Of a stretch of DNA of 64,000 bases, positions 1 through 10,519 are shown piece after piece. A program made the translations under genes and the position numbers. The number at the start of each line of letters is the position of its first letter. Position 1 is the stretch's first letter. The DNA lies in NCBI GenBank assembly GCA_023101725.1, contig JALJCO010001367.1, positions 1 through 64,000 on the forward strand. The letters are read 5' to 3'. The notes under the pieces were generated by a model, which searched no databases, was not told the DNA's origin, and worked only from the letters and a program-made list of their open reading frames with translations. Source of the DNA: Atherinomorus stipes. Lineage: Eukaryota > Chordata > Actinopteri > Atheriniformes > Atherinidae.

Positions 1-17
1 AATGGAGAGAACAAGCA

Positions 18-986
18 ATGGAGCTACGTGTCCCTCGCCCGGACTCGGGTCACCGGGGCCCCCCTCTGGAGCCAGGCCCGGAGGTGGGGCACGGAGGCGA
101 GCGCCTGGTGGCCGGGCCTTCGCCCATGGGGCCCGGTCGGGCTCAGCCCGAAATGGAGACATGGGCCCCCCCCTCCCGCGGACCCACTACCCGCGAGAGG
201 GGCCATAGGGGTCGGGTGCATTGTGAGTTGGGCGGCGGCCGAGGGCGGGGGAGACCCTGGCGGTCCGACCCCCGGCTGCAGAAGCTAGCTCTAGGGACGT
301 GGAACGTCACCTCTCTGGTTGGAAAGGAGCCCGAGCTGGTGCGCGAGGTCGAGCGGTTCCGACTAGATATAGTTGGACTCACCTCGACGCACAGCTCGGG
401 CTCTGGGAACACCATCCTCGAGAGGGGCTGGACCTTGTTCCACTCTGGAGTTACTCCGGGCGAGAGGCGCCGAGCGGGTGTGGGCATACTCATTGCCCCC
501 CGGCTCGCTGCCTCTGCGTTGGGGTTCACCCCGGTGGACGAAAGGGTAGCCTCCCTCCGCCTTCGGGTGGGGGGACGGGTCCTGACTGTTGTCTGTGCCT
601 ATGCACCGAACAGCAGTTCAGAGTACCCACCCTTTCTGGAGTCCTTGGACGGCGTGTTGGAAAGCGCGCCCTCCGGGGACTCCATCGTTCTGCTGGGGGA
701 CTTCAACGCTCACGTGGGCAACGACAGTGAGACCTGGAGGGGCGTGATCGGGAGGAACGGCCCCCCTGATCTGAACCCGAGTGGTGTTTTGTTGTTGGAC
801 TTCTGTGCTCGTCATGGATTGTCCACAACGAACACCATGTTCAGGCATAAGAGTGTCCACGTTTACACCTGGCATCAGGACACCTTGGGCCGCAGTTCCA
901 TGATCGACTTCGTAGTCGTGTCATCGGACTTGCGGCCCCTTATCCTGGACACTCAGGTGAAGAGAGGGGCGGGAGCTGTCCACTGA
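18..986 (+). pseudogene. Rex3 endonuclease domain, frameshifted at its C-terminus
   Basis: Open frame of 322 codons. The first ~90 codons are GC-rich leader of doubtful coding value, so the start at 18 is only the first ATG of the frame. The endonuclease domain begins near residue 93 with the GTWNVTSL motif and carries LGDFNAH near residues 226-232 and [11 protein letters not shown] near the end, all typical of APE-like LINE endonucleases that nick the target DNA. One extra G around 972 shifts the frame, so the terminal DHH catalytic region lies in the next frame (about 987-1000). The protein therefore ends at a false stop and is probably inactive. Confidence 0.85.
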
Positions 987-996
987 TCACCACCTG

Positions 997-3187
997 GTGG
1001 TGAGTGGGCTCAGATGGTGGGGGAGGTTGCCGGTCAGACCTGGCAGGCCCAAACGTGTCGTGAGGGTCTGCTGGGAACGTCTGGCTGAGTCCCCTGTCAG
1101 GGAGAGCTTTAACTCCCACCTCCGGGAGAGCTTCACCCATGTTCCGAGGGAGGTGGGGGACATTGAGTCGGAGTGGGCTATGTTCCGCACCTCTATTGCT
1201 GAGGCCGCTAGTCGGAGCTGTGGCCGCAAGGTTGTCGGTGCCTGTCGTGGCGGTAATCCCCGAACCCGCTGGTGGACACCAGCGGTGAGGGATGCCGTCA
1301 AGCTGAAGAAGGAGTCCTACCGGGCCTTCCTGGCCTGTGGGACTCCGGAGGCAGCTGACAGGTATCGGCGGGCCAAGCGGAGCGCGGCTCTGGCGGTCGC
1401 TGAGGCAAAAACTCGGGCATGGGAGGAGTTCGGTGAGGCCATAGAGAACGACTTCCGGACGGCTTCGAGGCGTTTCTGGTCCACCATACGGCGACTCAGG
1501 AGGGGGAAGCAGTGCACCATCAACACTGTGTACAGTGGGGATGGTGGGCTGCTGACCGCGACTCGGGACGTCGTGGGCCGGTGGAGGGAATACTTTGAAG
1601 ACCTCCTCAATCCCACCAACACGTCTTCCGAGGAGGAAGCAGAGTTTGGGGACTCAGGGGTGGACTCTTCTGTCACTGAGGCTGAGGTCGCCGAGGTGGT
1701 CAAAAAGCTCCTCGGTGGCCGGGCCCCGGGGGTAGATGATATCCGCCCGGAGTTTCTTAAGGCTCTGGATGCTGTGGGGCTGTCTTGGTTGACCCGCCTT
1801 TGCAGCATTGCGTGGACATCGGGGGCAGTGCCTCTGGACTGGCAGACTGGGGTGGTGGTCCCCCTCTTCAAAAGGGGGATCGGAGGGTGTGTTCCAACTT
1901 CAGGGGGGATCACACTTCTCAGCCTCCCTGGTAAAGTCTATTCGGGGGTACTGGAGAGGGAGGATCCGTCGGATAGTCGAACCTCGGATTGAAGAGGAGC
2001 AGTGTGGTTTTCGTCCTGGTCGTGGAACAGTGGACCAGCTCTACACTCTCTTCAGGGTCCTGGAGGGGGCGTGGGAGTTCGCCCAACCAGTCTACATGTG
2101 CTTTGTGGACTTGGAGAAGGCGTTCGATCGTGTCCCCCGGGGATTCCTGTGGGGGGTGCTCCGGGAGTACGGGGTGCGGGACCCCCTTATTCGAGCTGTT
2201 CGGTCCCTGTACGACCGGTGCCAGAGCTTGGTCCGCATTTCCGGCTGTAGGTCGAATCCATTCCCGGTGAGAGTTGGACTCCGCCAAGGCTGCCCTTTGT
2301 CACCGATCCTGTTCATAACCTTTATGGACAGGATTTCTAGGCGCAGCCGAGGTGTTGAGGGGATCCGGTTTGGTGGCCTCAGGATCGGGTCTCTGCTGTT
2401 TGCAGATGATGTGGTTCTGTTGGCGTCATCGGGCCGTGATCTTCAGCTCTTGCTAGGGCGATTTGCGGCCGAGTGTGAAGCGGCCGGGATGAGAATCAGC
2501 ACCTCCAAATCCGAGACCATGGTCCTCGCCCGGAAAAGGGTGGAGTGTCCTCTCCGGGTCGGGAGTGAGGTCCTGCCCCAGGTGGAGGAGTTCAAGTATC
2601 TCGGGATCTTGTTCACGAGTGGGGGAGGGATGGAGCGGGAGGTGGACAGACGGATCGGTGCGGCGTCTGCAGTGATGCGGACGTTGCATCGGTCCGTCGT
2701 GGTGAAGAAGGAGCTGAGCCAGAAGGCGAAGCTCTCGATTTACCGGTCCATCTACGTTCCTACCCTCACCTATGGCCATGAGCTGTGGGTCATGACCGAA
2801 AGAACGAGATCGCGGGTACAAGCGGCCGAAATGAGTTTCCTCCGCAGGGGGGCCGGGCTCTCCCTTAGAGATAGGGTGAGGAGCTCGGTCATCCGGGAGG
2901 GACTCAGAGTAGAGCCGCTGCTCCTTCGTATAGAGAGGAGCCAGATGAGGTGGCTCGGGCATCTGATTAGGATGCCTCCTGGACGCCTTCCTGGAGAGGT
3001 GTTCCGGGCACTTCCCACCGGGACCAGACCCCGGGGTAGGCCCAGGACACGCTGGAGGGACTACGTCTCCCGGCTGGCCTGGGAGCGCCTCGGGATCCCC
3101 CCGGATGAGCTGGCGGCTGTGGCCGGGGAGAGGGAAGTCTGGGCTTCCCTGCTTAGGCAGCTGCCCCCACGACCCGACCCCGGATAA
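997..3187 (+). pseudogene. Rex3 reverse transcriptase region, interrupted by indels
   Basis: Two overlapping frames cover the RT: 997-1992 holds the linker and N-terminal RT (motif GRAPGVDDIRPEFLK), and 1808-3187 the rest. The second contains QCGFRPGRGTVDQL, DLEKAFDRVPR, LRQGCPLSP and the catalytic FADD box at 2399-2410. Its C-terminus has the conserved HELWVMTERTRSR and RWLGHLIRMPPGR segments and ends in PPRPDPG just before the tandem tail. Small indels near 1875, 1900 and 1960 move the reading between frames. The catalytic core itself is uninterrupted, so this is a young but defective copy. Known role: target-primed reverse transcription of the element's RNA. Confidence 0.92.
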
Positions 3188-3235
3188 GCGGAAGAAGACG
3201 GACGGACGGACGGAGAATAAAGATGCCGCCAGGCA

Positions 3236-4435
3236 GACTATTAAAATGAAATGAAAAATACTTCATTAATCCCAGGAGGGAAATCAATGTTTGTAATACT
3301 CTTTTTTTCTTTCTTTCATTGTTTTTAACAATATAAGATCTATCCAACATAAAAATATAAAAAGTAAAAGTGCAACAATAATCATAAATAAATCAGTAAG
3401 ACTTGTTCTTCAAGGTGATGCTGCTGGTAGGAATGAATTTCTGTATCTCTCCGTTCTACAGCGAACCTGACGCAGCCTCCATATGCAGTATGAAGTGTGA
3501 CATGTTGACATATGCCGACACATTAAGATGTGGATCCAGACGTTTACCCTGACAGCGATGCTGCTTGCTGATCTGAAGCAAAACTTATCGCTGGCAGAAC
3601 TGAGCCATCGGACAGTATACGACACAGGACAAGGATTAGATCTTTGATGCTGAAATGGGGCTTATTTCAGCTAAGTTTCCACCGCCTCCTCATACGCATC
3701 GCAGACGAGGGCGTGCTCCATCTGCATCCCTGCAGCCACCGAACAGCAAATGTGTTTGGGATGTGCTGATATGTGACAAGCCTCAGGCCCAGCTGACTGA
3801 CATTGGACCTCTGACCATGCTGGGAAATGAAATAAGCTCGGCCCCTTCTGTGGGTCTCAAATACCAAAGAGAGCAGAGAGGGAGGGAAACAGAGGGAGAA
3901 GACATTACCCAGCAGGGACAGTGAGAGTGAAGAGTGACAGGAAGGGAAGGAGCTCCAGAAAAAGGAAAGAAAGGAGTTATGGGAGTTTCTCCTTTTCCCC
4001 TCTCTCCTCCATCTGTTATCAGCCATCAGGGTCCTCCATCACTCATCCTTTCTTCCTGAAGACAGTTTCCCTCTCCTCTTTGTCTCTGTCACTCAGTCTT
4101 CAGCTGCAGTTCGGCTGCAGGCCTCAAACCTGCATTACTTTTCCAGCGCTGGCCTCGTGGGCAGCGGTGGAGGCAGTGGGGGTGACGGAGCTATCTTCCT
4201 GTCTGCCTGTGCAGCAGGACTCCACAACACAGAGCAAATTTAGCTTCATCACAACGTTAGCAACAACGAGTTGATCATGTTTTCACAAAGTGACGTTGCA
4301 CTCCACACCGGGTCTGTGCGCATTACCCCGGCTTCACACCTGAGTTTATGTGTATGCCATAAATACTCACTAAAACGAATTAACTATAATATGATTATAT
4401 AATTATAACTATTTCCCCACATCATCTTAAAACTA
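3236..4435. other. No gene recognised; short LINE-tail-like repeat at 3245-3290
   Basis: Starts with a motif (AATGAAATGAAAAATACTT followed by ATCCCAG) that recurs at 49317-49350 on the same strand, so it is part of a dispersed repeat, perhaps a non-LTR 3' end. The stretch around 3400-3600 looks like an old repeat I cannot name. Open frames here are short and show no known domain. Confidence 0.5.
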
Positions 4436-4439
4436 ATCT

Positions 4440-4690
4440 TATGCTCTATATCAGTGATTCTTAACCATGGGGCCAAGCTTGGGCCTCGAGTGCCACCTAG
4501 AGGGCCATGAAAAAACTTTCCTTTTCCACATGTGGGCCACGAGGGCCGTATTTTTACACTGTTATTTACGACTGGAGGTGCCCCACCTGGTGGCGCTAAT
4601 TTGTCAGAGTTTAACAAACAAGCAGAAGAAGACACTCAGCTAGCCGCTAGCCTGTAGCTAACATTGTGAAGAAGAATTAAAACTAAATAA
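4440..4690. repeat. Probable hAT-type repeat fragment
   Basis: Begins CAGTGATTCTTAACCATGGGG, a terminus style common in fish hAT non-autonomous elements. No matching right end or 8-bp duplication was found, so the class is tentative. Confidence 0.4.
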
Positions 4691-4712
4691 TGAAGATAGA
4701 AATGGTCCCAAA

Positions 4713-4828
4713 TAGGGATGGGAATCAAGAGCCTGTTCTCTGCCCGTTTAACGATTCCTCTTATCGGTTCTATAAACGTCGGATGCATTTGCACAATGAC
4801 GTCACATACGCGTCTCCAACATGGCGTC
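4713..4828. repeat. Fragment of an older repeat hosting the nested hAT element
   Basis: AATAGGGATGGGAATC followed by 'GAACC/ATTCC'-type sequence resembles the start of a widespread fish hAT-like repeat. It is interrupted at 4828 by the hAT element and appears to continue after 6546. A possibly related end in the opposite sense lies at 24060-24163. Confidence 0.4.
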
Positions 4829-5123
4829 TAGGATTGCCACCCGTCCCGTAAAATACGGAATCGTCCTTTAATTGACAATAAAACGTTGCGTCCCGGGACG
4901 CCATTTGTTCCGTATTTCCATAAATGTCAAACACACATGTCTGTCACACATATATAAACATTAAATTTAGTAATAATGAGCTAAATAAAACACCGGAAAT
5001 TTTAAAGCCAGCCAAAACCAGCGGGATCATCGCAGGATCCTCCAGTCCTGCATCTCTGCCTGGCTGCCTGCGCGCTTGCGTGTGCCGCTGTCACGCGCGT
5101 TCTTGGCACCCGCGCCTTTTAAA

Positions 5124-5357
5124 ATGTCCACACCTGATACTCCAGCATGCTCTCAAAAGCGAAAACGCTTACTAAAGAAAACACCTGAGTGGGAACAAGC
5201 CCGTCCTTGGGTGGACAGCGTCAGTGGAGATGATGAAAGAAACTGTTAAATATGTCAGCGAGTGTTTTCAGTGGCGCGCGGTGGACTGTCTGACATCAGA
5301 CATCATCACGCATCAGAAAAGCAACACAGACACGTGAGAACCGCGAAGACGACCTAA
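5124..5357 (+). pseudogene. Relic BED-type zinc-finger exon of a hAT transposase
   Basis: Reading from the ATG at 5124 gives a 78-codon segment with one in-frame TAA at 5247-5249 (codon 42) directly after a cysteine, then ICQRVFS, LSDIRHHH and a terminal stop. The Cys-x2-Cys followed by His-rich spacing is the BED-finger pattern that hAT transposases use to bind their ends. Position, about 300 bp inside the left end of a hAT element, fits an N-terminal exon. The downstream catalytic domain is absent, so the host element is non-autonomous. I see the motif directly; assignment to transposase is by family knowledge. Confidence 0.65.
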
Positions 5358-5681
5358 ACGTGAGTGTCCCATCTTCATCTCCTCATCTCCTGAGACTGAA
5401 TCAGTCATGACAGAACAGGATCAGTTTTTATCTGGTTGTGTTTTTGCCAGAAGATGTCAGAGGAAAGTTTAGGAGAAGGTGGTTTGGTTAGTTTATTGAT
5501 TGTTTAGGATGTTGACTTTTTAAATTTGAATGAATGATCATTTATACAGAATCCATTATTAGTAGCAGCCAATATAAATGTTATATGGTTATTTAAACAA
5601 TAAATCACAGTAATGGATTAACATTTGATAGATAAATTAATATAAATTAAATTAATATTGTTTCATTCATATATGTATATA

Positions 5682-5683
<2 letters not shown>

Positions 5684-5741
<58 letters not shown>

Positions 5742-5756
5742 GGTGTGTGTGTGTGT
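5684..5756. repeat. (TA)n(TG)n microsatellite
   Basis: Uninterrupted AT dinucleotides pass into GT dinucleotides with one GGG variant. It lies inside the hAT element. Confidence 0.95.
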
Positions 5757-6747
5757 TTATGTATAGCCTATATGCATTCAATATATTTCCTATATAAACC
5801 AAACTTGTACAGCTTTCTGTGTATTCTGTGTCAAAATGTGGATTTTGAGGAACACAGTGTTCAGTTTTCACAACACAAATTCTTTTCTTGGTGTGGTTTA
5901 TCTGTCTGGATGACCTGACTTTCTTTCAGGTCATAAGAGGCAGCAAAAGAAATAAGTTTAATTAATGTGTCATCCCACTCTAGGTTACAGTTGAGGTGAC
6001 ACAGGTGAACCACAGATTTGGACACATCAGAGCTGTCTACAATAGATCACTTTAACAGTTACATTCAGTTCTTCATGTATTTACTAGGCTTATATTTTAA
6101 GTTAATTGTTGCACACTCCACACAAACAGATCTCCTTTGGCTGCTGGTGCTGCCATGTGATATGTGCATGACAGCTTCTCATTAACTAGGTTTTATTGAT
6201 AATGCAATAACTACGTTTTGTGCTTATGGCACATTGTTATATATTTTTTCCTCATTTTATTTTAAATAGGGATGGATGTAATTACAGCATATGTAGACTA
6301 AATAACAGCACTTTCTATGCAACAGTGTTGCTTAAACAATGTGTTCATTGCAGCATTTCAAGCTTTAAGTGCCACCAATTGTTTTATTGATCACTCCTTT
6401 TCTAAAAACACTGGTTCAAAATAAAGCATACCACTGCTGTGAGGAGCCCACCATACGAGTATCGGCCCGTGGTGGTCGTGGCCCCGATGAGCTGTGGTAG
6501 GTGTCCCTTATTTTTTTTTCTGAAAGGTGGCAACCCTAATGGCGCCTAACCATCATGATGCTAAAGCCAATCTGAGAAGCTACTTTATATTCTCCATTCA
6601 GACCTGCAGCTCCTCTGAAAGAAGCAGCATAACTTTTTCCTTCTTTGGCAGTTTGACTTGTAGCCTATATTTACACTGAATGCAATGCCAAATGTAAGGG
6701 ATGTTATTCTCATTTGGGAGTATATTATCCACAACTAGGAAGACTTA

Positions 6748-7497
6748 TGGTGTGTTCGATTTGAACTGGGAAGTCGGATTTTCCAACGTCCCAGTTGGAA
6801 ATACAACCCGAACGCTCGTCGAAGTTGGATTTCCTACTGGGAAACTCGAGGTAGATTCACCCACTCCGACTTCTCCCACTAAAGATGCTGCACCCATATC
6901 AACACGTATGGAACCCAGTAATAAACATTAATATTTATCCGAAAGTTCTTATGTAGTCTGAACACATCAGTGCTAAACGTAGCCATTTGCAACCTCTACC
7001 TGTAGAGTAAGTCTGAAAAGTGTGAACATGTTTGAAACATTAAATAATGCAACATTGGTAAGCTTTACTGCTAAAAATAACAGTAAGTTATGTGGTTTTC
7101 CTGTTAAATCCCTTCCTCTGACAACTGAAAACGAGGGTAAAAAAAAAACTCTGCTTTTGCTCTGTTGTGGCTGAGATTCCGTCGGTTTTTATTTACAAGT
7201 TTATAATGAACTATTCTTTTATTTTCTTTTTTAAACTTAAGTGATGTTTGAAATTGAACTATCTCCACACAACTAAAAGTGTTATATGAAGAATTGTTAA
7301 AATGAATTTTTCAGGACATGATATAATAGATATAATTTGGTGTGAACAGACAAGAGCAAGCAAAATAAAAAGTTTCCTGGCGGCATCCATGTTGCTTTTC
7401 CCATTTTTCCCACTTCGACAACATCAATGCTTCCAACTTGTATGTGACGTAATTCCCACCTTCGACTTCCGACCTCCGAGGTTAATCGAACACACCA
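6748..7497. mobile_element. PIF/Harbinger-type non-autonomous element (750 bp)
   Basis: Ends TGGTGTGTTCGATT and reverse-complement TGGTGTGTTCGATT are inverted repeats of about 30 bp with a few mismatches, flanked on both sides by TTA (6745-6747 and 7498-7500), the 3-bp TWA duplication of PIF/Harbinger. Subterminal AACTGGGAAGTCGG is shared with the element at 25052-25530, so they are related. No transposase frame. Confidence 0.8.
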
Positions 7498-7689
7498 TTA
7501 ACTCTGCTGATGAGCAGCAGTGTGGATCAGGGTTGGATCATTTCTCTTGTTTTACTGTTTTTGCCTCTACTTGACCAGTCTATATCCTTACCTTACTGGG
7601 TCTGCCGCAGACCGATTCCGTGTGCAGCACTGAATCAGGAGCTTAAGTCAGCTAAAGTAAAAGCCGTTTAAGTCAATAGTTTACTTCAC

Positions 7690-7790
7690 TCCAGACCTCT
7701 GTGTGAGCCCCTAAAGTTTTTGCTTGTGCTCCTTAAAATTTAAGTTAGGGGCCCCTGTGCTCCTGGTGGAAAGTTAGTCTGGAGCCCTAT
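7690..7790 (-). repeat. Possible degenerate hAT terminus
   Basis: Reverse strand reads AGGGCTCCAGACTAACTTTCC and a string of 'aggagcac' words, reminiscent of fish hAT ends. No partner end found. Confidence 0.35.
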
Positions 7791-7939
7791 GGCTGCTTTC
7801 ATTCAGGACTAAATCTACAAAATGCCGTAGAATTTCTCCATGCAAAATTAAAGAACAGCCAACAAATGCATGAAATATTAACCTGGATCTACTTTGAGTC
7901 ACTAATAAACCAACAGAACTTCCACACGATGGAGAGTAA

Positions 7940-8572
7940 GGGTACGTCTTAATACACCCACTAGCCCTACTTTTTAGCCCTACACCTAAATTTTGTGCGT
8001 TCCCATGGAGGTAGTGCTGTCCCAATTCCTCTTTGCATGTAGGGGTGGTGGACATAACGAGGGGTAGGGGGTATGAGTCTAGCCCTTCAGAGTGAGGGGT
8101 GTCAGAGGCTGACTTGCTGAAGAAGGGCCAGAGAAAAGGATCAGAGAGCTGTACGTCATTACATACTGAATCAAACAGCAGCAGCGACCTCCGGAGAGCG
8201 ACACAAATGTACATGTTACAGTTGTTCATAATGTTAGCCAGACTAGCCACGTTACCTAGGCTAAAATACTGATGAAAAGCTTGCGAAGGCTTTTCGGCAG
8301 TTTACAAGAGACAACAGTCGTCATGGCGACCGAAGCATGATGAATGATGAAAAAAGAAAAAACGGCCGCAACTGTTAACTCTGTGTTGCTGCTGGGTGTG
8401 TTGTTATGGTGACACATATGTGCAAACATCACTATGCAGTCGCTTACGTGCCTGAACGTAAATGCAGCAGTGGTGTCCCAATTCCTAAAAGATTACAAAG
8501 CCCTACCCCTCATGGCTTCAATTCGAGGGGGAAGTGGTAGTGAATAAGGGCTGGTGGTTGAAAGATGGGGCC
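7940..8572. mobile_element. PIF/Harbinger-type MITE (633 bp)
   Basis: Flanked by TAA (7937-7939, 8573-8575). Ends are imperfect inverted repeats built around CACTAGCCC/CACCAGCCC, and the inside repeats 'gtcccaattc' and 'agccctac' words in both senses, as in fish MITEs that read 'GTGTCCCAATTC'. No coding capacity. Confidence 0.65.
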
Positions 8573-8828
8573 TAAATCTATCACTCATCAGCAGGTGATG
8601 CCTCTCCATCACTTTTCTTAATTTATGATGCTAAAGGACTCATTCAATAACACACGCCAGCCGGTAGCCCCGCCCACCTCCTCATGAATGTTCATCAGTG
8701 CAGCAGCAGGAGACCTTGCACACCGTTAAAAAAAACACTAAATATGAAAAACAAATGATTTTCCGTATTTCCTGGCACACCAGTGTGCTGGGCTTTTCTC
8801 TCCCTAAAGGAAAAGGAATGTTTCTTAC

Positions 8829-8924
8829 CGTTGTAGGAGAGGCGAGGCTTGCTTAGACACATGATGAAGTGAACCTCCATCTCATTGGACGCCACAGACT
8901 TGGAGCAGACAGGACACTTGAATC
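8829..8924 (-). CDS. znrf1: znrf1 internal exon (zinc finger of E3 ubiquitin ligase ZNRF1)
   Basis: On the minus strand an AG acceptor (8925-8926, preceded by a short pyrimidine-leaning tract) opens a 96-bp exon closed by the donor GTAAGA (8823-8828). The exon starts in phase 1 and ends one base into a codon, so skipping it keeps the frame. It encodes FKCPVCSKSVASNEM then a stretch ending MCLSKPRLSYN. This is the C-x2-C...H-x3-C zinc finger that sits just before the RING domain in ZNRF proteins. The SKSVAS and FIMCLSKPRLSYN signature is that of ZNRF1 rather than ZNRF2 (compared from memory). ZNRF1 is a membrane-associated, N-myristoylated RING-type E3 ligase. The N-terminal exon (MGGKQS...) would lie at higher coordinates and the RING exon at lower ones; I find neither, so both flanking introns probably extend past the window. 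I see no disabling change in this exon. Confidence 0.88.
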
Positions 8925-10404
8925 CTGCATGAGAGTCAAAGACAAGCACCAGTTTCATCATGACCTGCATTTCTGCAGCACTTTCAGTCCTCACTGACTT
9001 CCTCTGACCTCATTACAAACATTTTTACACAGAAAGGTGTGCAGTGTGATCACACCTTCATCTTTAATTCTCAAAAACCCACATCTGTGTTGGATTAATA
9101 GACCCCTTTGTCATCCACTCAAAGGAAAATTTTTGGCTCAGTAGAGACCATCTCACCTTTAACCCCACAAGAACAGCCCCAAACATTTGGGGAAGGGCCA
9201 AACTTTATCAGACAAAGTTCATGAACCTTTGCTTTCAACATTCTGCTGCATACTGCTCATGTCTGATCATCACCTTGATCCATACTGCTGTTTGATTTTC
9301 ATTCTGTGATTGATCAAATATTTGTATTAAATATTTTGCTTTTATTTAACACGTCGTAGTTGGGATTGTCTTTTGCAAAGTTCGGTGCACAAATCTAGAG
9401 TTTGCTGTGTTAGATGACTGATTGCCTGCGTCTTAATAATTATAACAATTATTTAATGAGACTGAATTCTGGGTTTGGCAACCTGGTGATGCTCTGAGGT
9501 ATATTAATGTATATTTACATTAATATCTAATGCAAGATCGCAACAGGTGTATCAGGCATTTTTCCCTAAGATTTCTGTACATAAGCTGAGAGAGGTGTTT
9601 CAGATTTCCATAATGATACACATTTATCTTCTGCCAGGATAATCTGAAGTGTAGGCGGCCAGATGATAAATTACCCATCAACACACTACTTAAGTGATGC
9701 TGCTCAGGGCTCCTGGTCCGCCTCAGATGTCAAACCATAACAGACTAGGTATGGATGCTGCTTCCTGACAGAAAGAAGCCAATAAGTTCATTTCAGAGGC
9801 TGTAACATGAAGATGTTTCACGCAAATGCTGGTGACTTGATGCAGTCGTGATGAAAAATGGCTGTTGTGAGGCAGAAATCCAAAGAATAATGATACCTGG
9901 TCCCAGATGTAGCTTAAAGGATAATGGTCTTTTTTCTCCAACCTGGACCTTATTTCTAGGAGTTTATACATGCATTTACTCACTGGTAACATTTCTGTAT
10001 CGCTTTGATATCATTGGAAGATATTTTGTTGAGTCGTCCTTTGGCGTATATCCATATAATGGGAGAGACGGGGCAGCCTCTCTAAGACATTATCTGCAGC
10101 ACAACACCTTCATTTCACCAATACTTTAAGTAGAATGAATGAACGAACGAGTACTATTGTCCTGTGAATTCAGTTAATTCTGTTAACGAGAGAGTTGTGG
10201 GGGGGGGGGGTTTCTCTGCATTCTTCAGGCCGCATGCCCTAATGGCGGCAGTACAGCTGAGAGAGCAGCTTGCTACCCAGACAGAACCAAACTGAAAACT
10301 TTGAACCTCTGAGTGTTGGTTTACACCGCGTCACGTGTTAGCAGACGGACATAAACACACCGGTGTGTAGAACACGCATCATGGAGGATCCAGCAATGTA
10401 GCAC
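8925..10404. other. Probable znrf1 intron; no gene recognised; poly-G run at 10199-10210
   Basis: Moderate-complexity sequence without recognisable coding domains. A 12-base G run ends it near 10210. Confidence 0.5.
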
Positions 10405-10510
10405 AAGAAAGCATCATCAGAGGAGGACAGGAGACGAAGAGAGAAAGAGACAGAACAAGAGAGACGATAAGACGTCTGTTACTGGCTGGAGGGAGCTGAA
10501 GTACAAGTAG
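10405..10510 (+). repeat. Repeat with possible relic coding signal, paired with 15545-15650
   Basis: A purine-rich block ending GATAAGACGTCTGTTACTGG CTGGAGGGA is matched at 15600-15632 by a block ending in the same TTACTGGCTGGAGGGA word. Both can be read as Arg/Lys-rich peptides ending W-R-E-L or W-L-E-G. This suggests two decayed copies of one mobile-element exon. I do not recognise the family with certainty. Confidence 0.4.
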
Positions 10511-10519
10511 GATGATGAA

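Larger units (their letters stand above)
1..3235 (+). mobile_element. Rex3 (RTE-clade) non-LTR retrotransposon, 5' end outside window
   Basis: A nearly full LINE on the plus strand. It encodes an apurinic/apyrimidinic-type endonuclease followed by a reverse transcriptase, and ends in a short tandem tail of GGAC/GACG units (about 3204-3220), as RTE-clade elements do instead of a poly(A). Two stretches (1840-1859 and 2285-2305) match, from my memory, the binding sites of the standard Rex3 RT primers, which fixes the family. The GC-rich leader (1-290) is already Rex3-like at base 1, so the element continues left of the window. Coding is broken by small indels near 972, 1875, 1900 and 1960, but RT is then open for 459 codons, so decay is modest. 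No target duplication can be read because one end is missing. Confidence 0.95.
4829..6538. mobile_element. hAT element (1.7 kb) with 8-bp target duplication
   Basis: Terminal inverted repeats TAGGATTGCCACC (left) and the reverse complement TAGGGTTGCCACC (right) match at 12 of 13. They are flanked by ATGGCGTC (4821-4828) and ATGGCGCC (6539-6546), an 8-bp duplication with one mismatch, which is diagnostic of hAT. Subterminal sequence (ACGGAATCGTCC-type) is that of a common fish hAT family. It carries one relic coding exon and a TA/TG microsatellite but no intact transposase. Confidence 0.9.

Noticed and set aside
2453..2962. 169-codon antisense frame within Rex3
   Set aside because: Shadow of the GC-rich reverse transcriptase coding strand.
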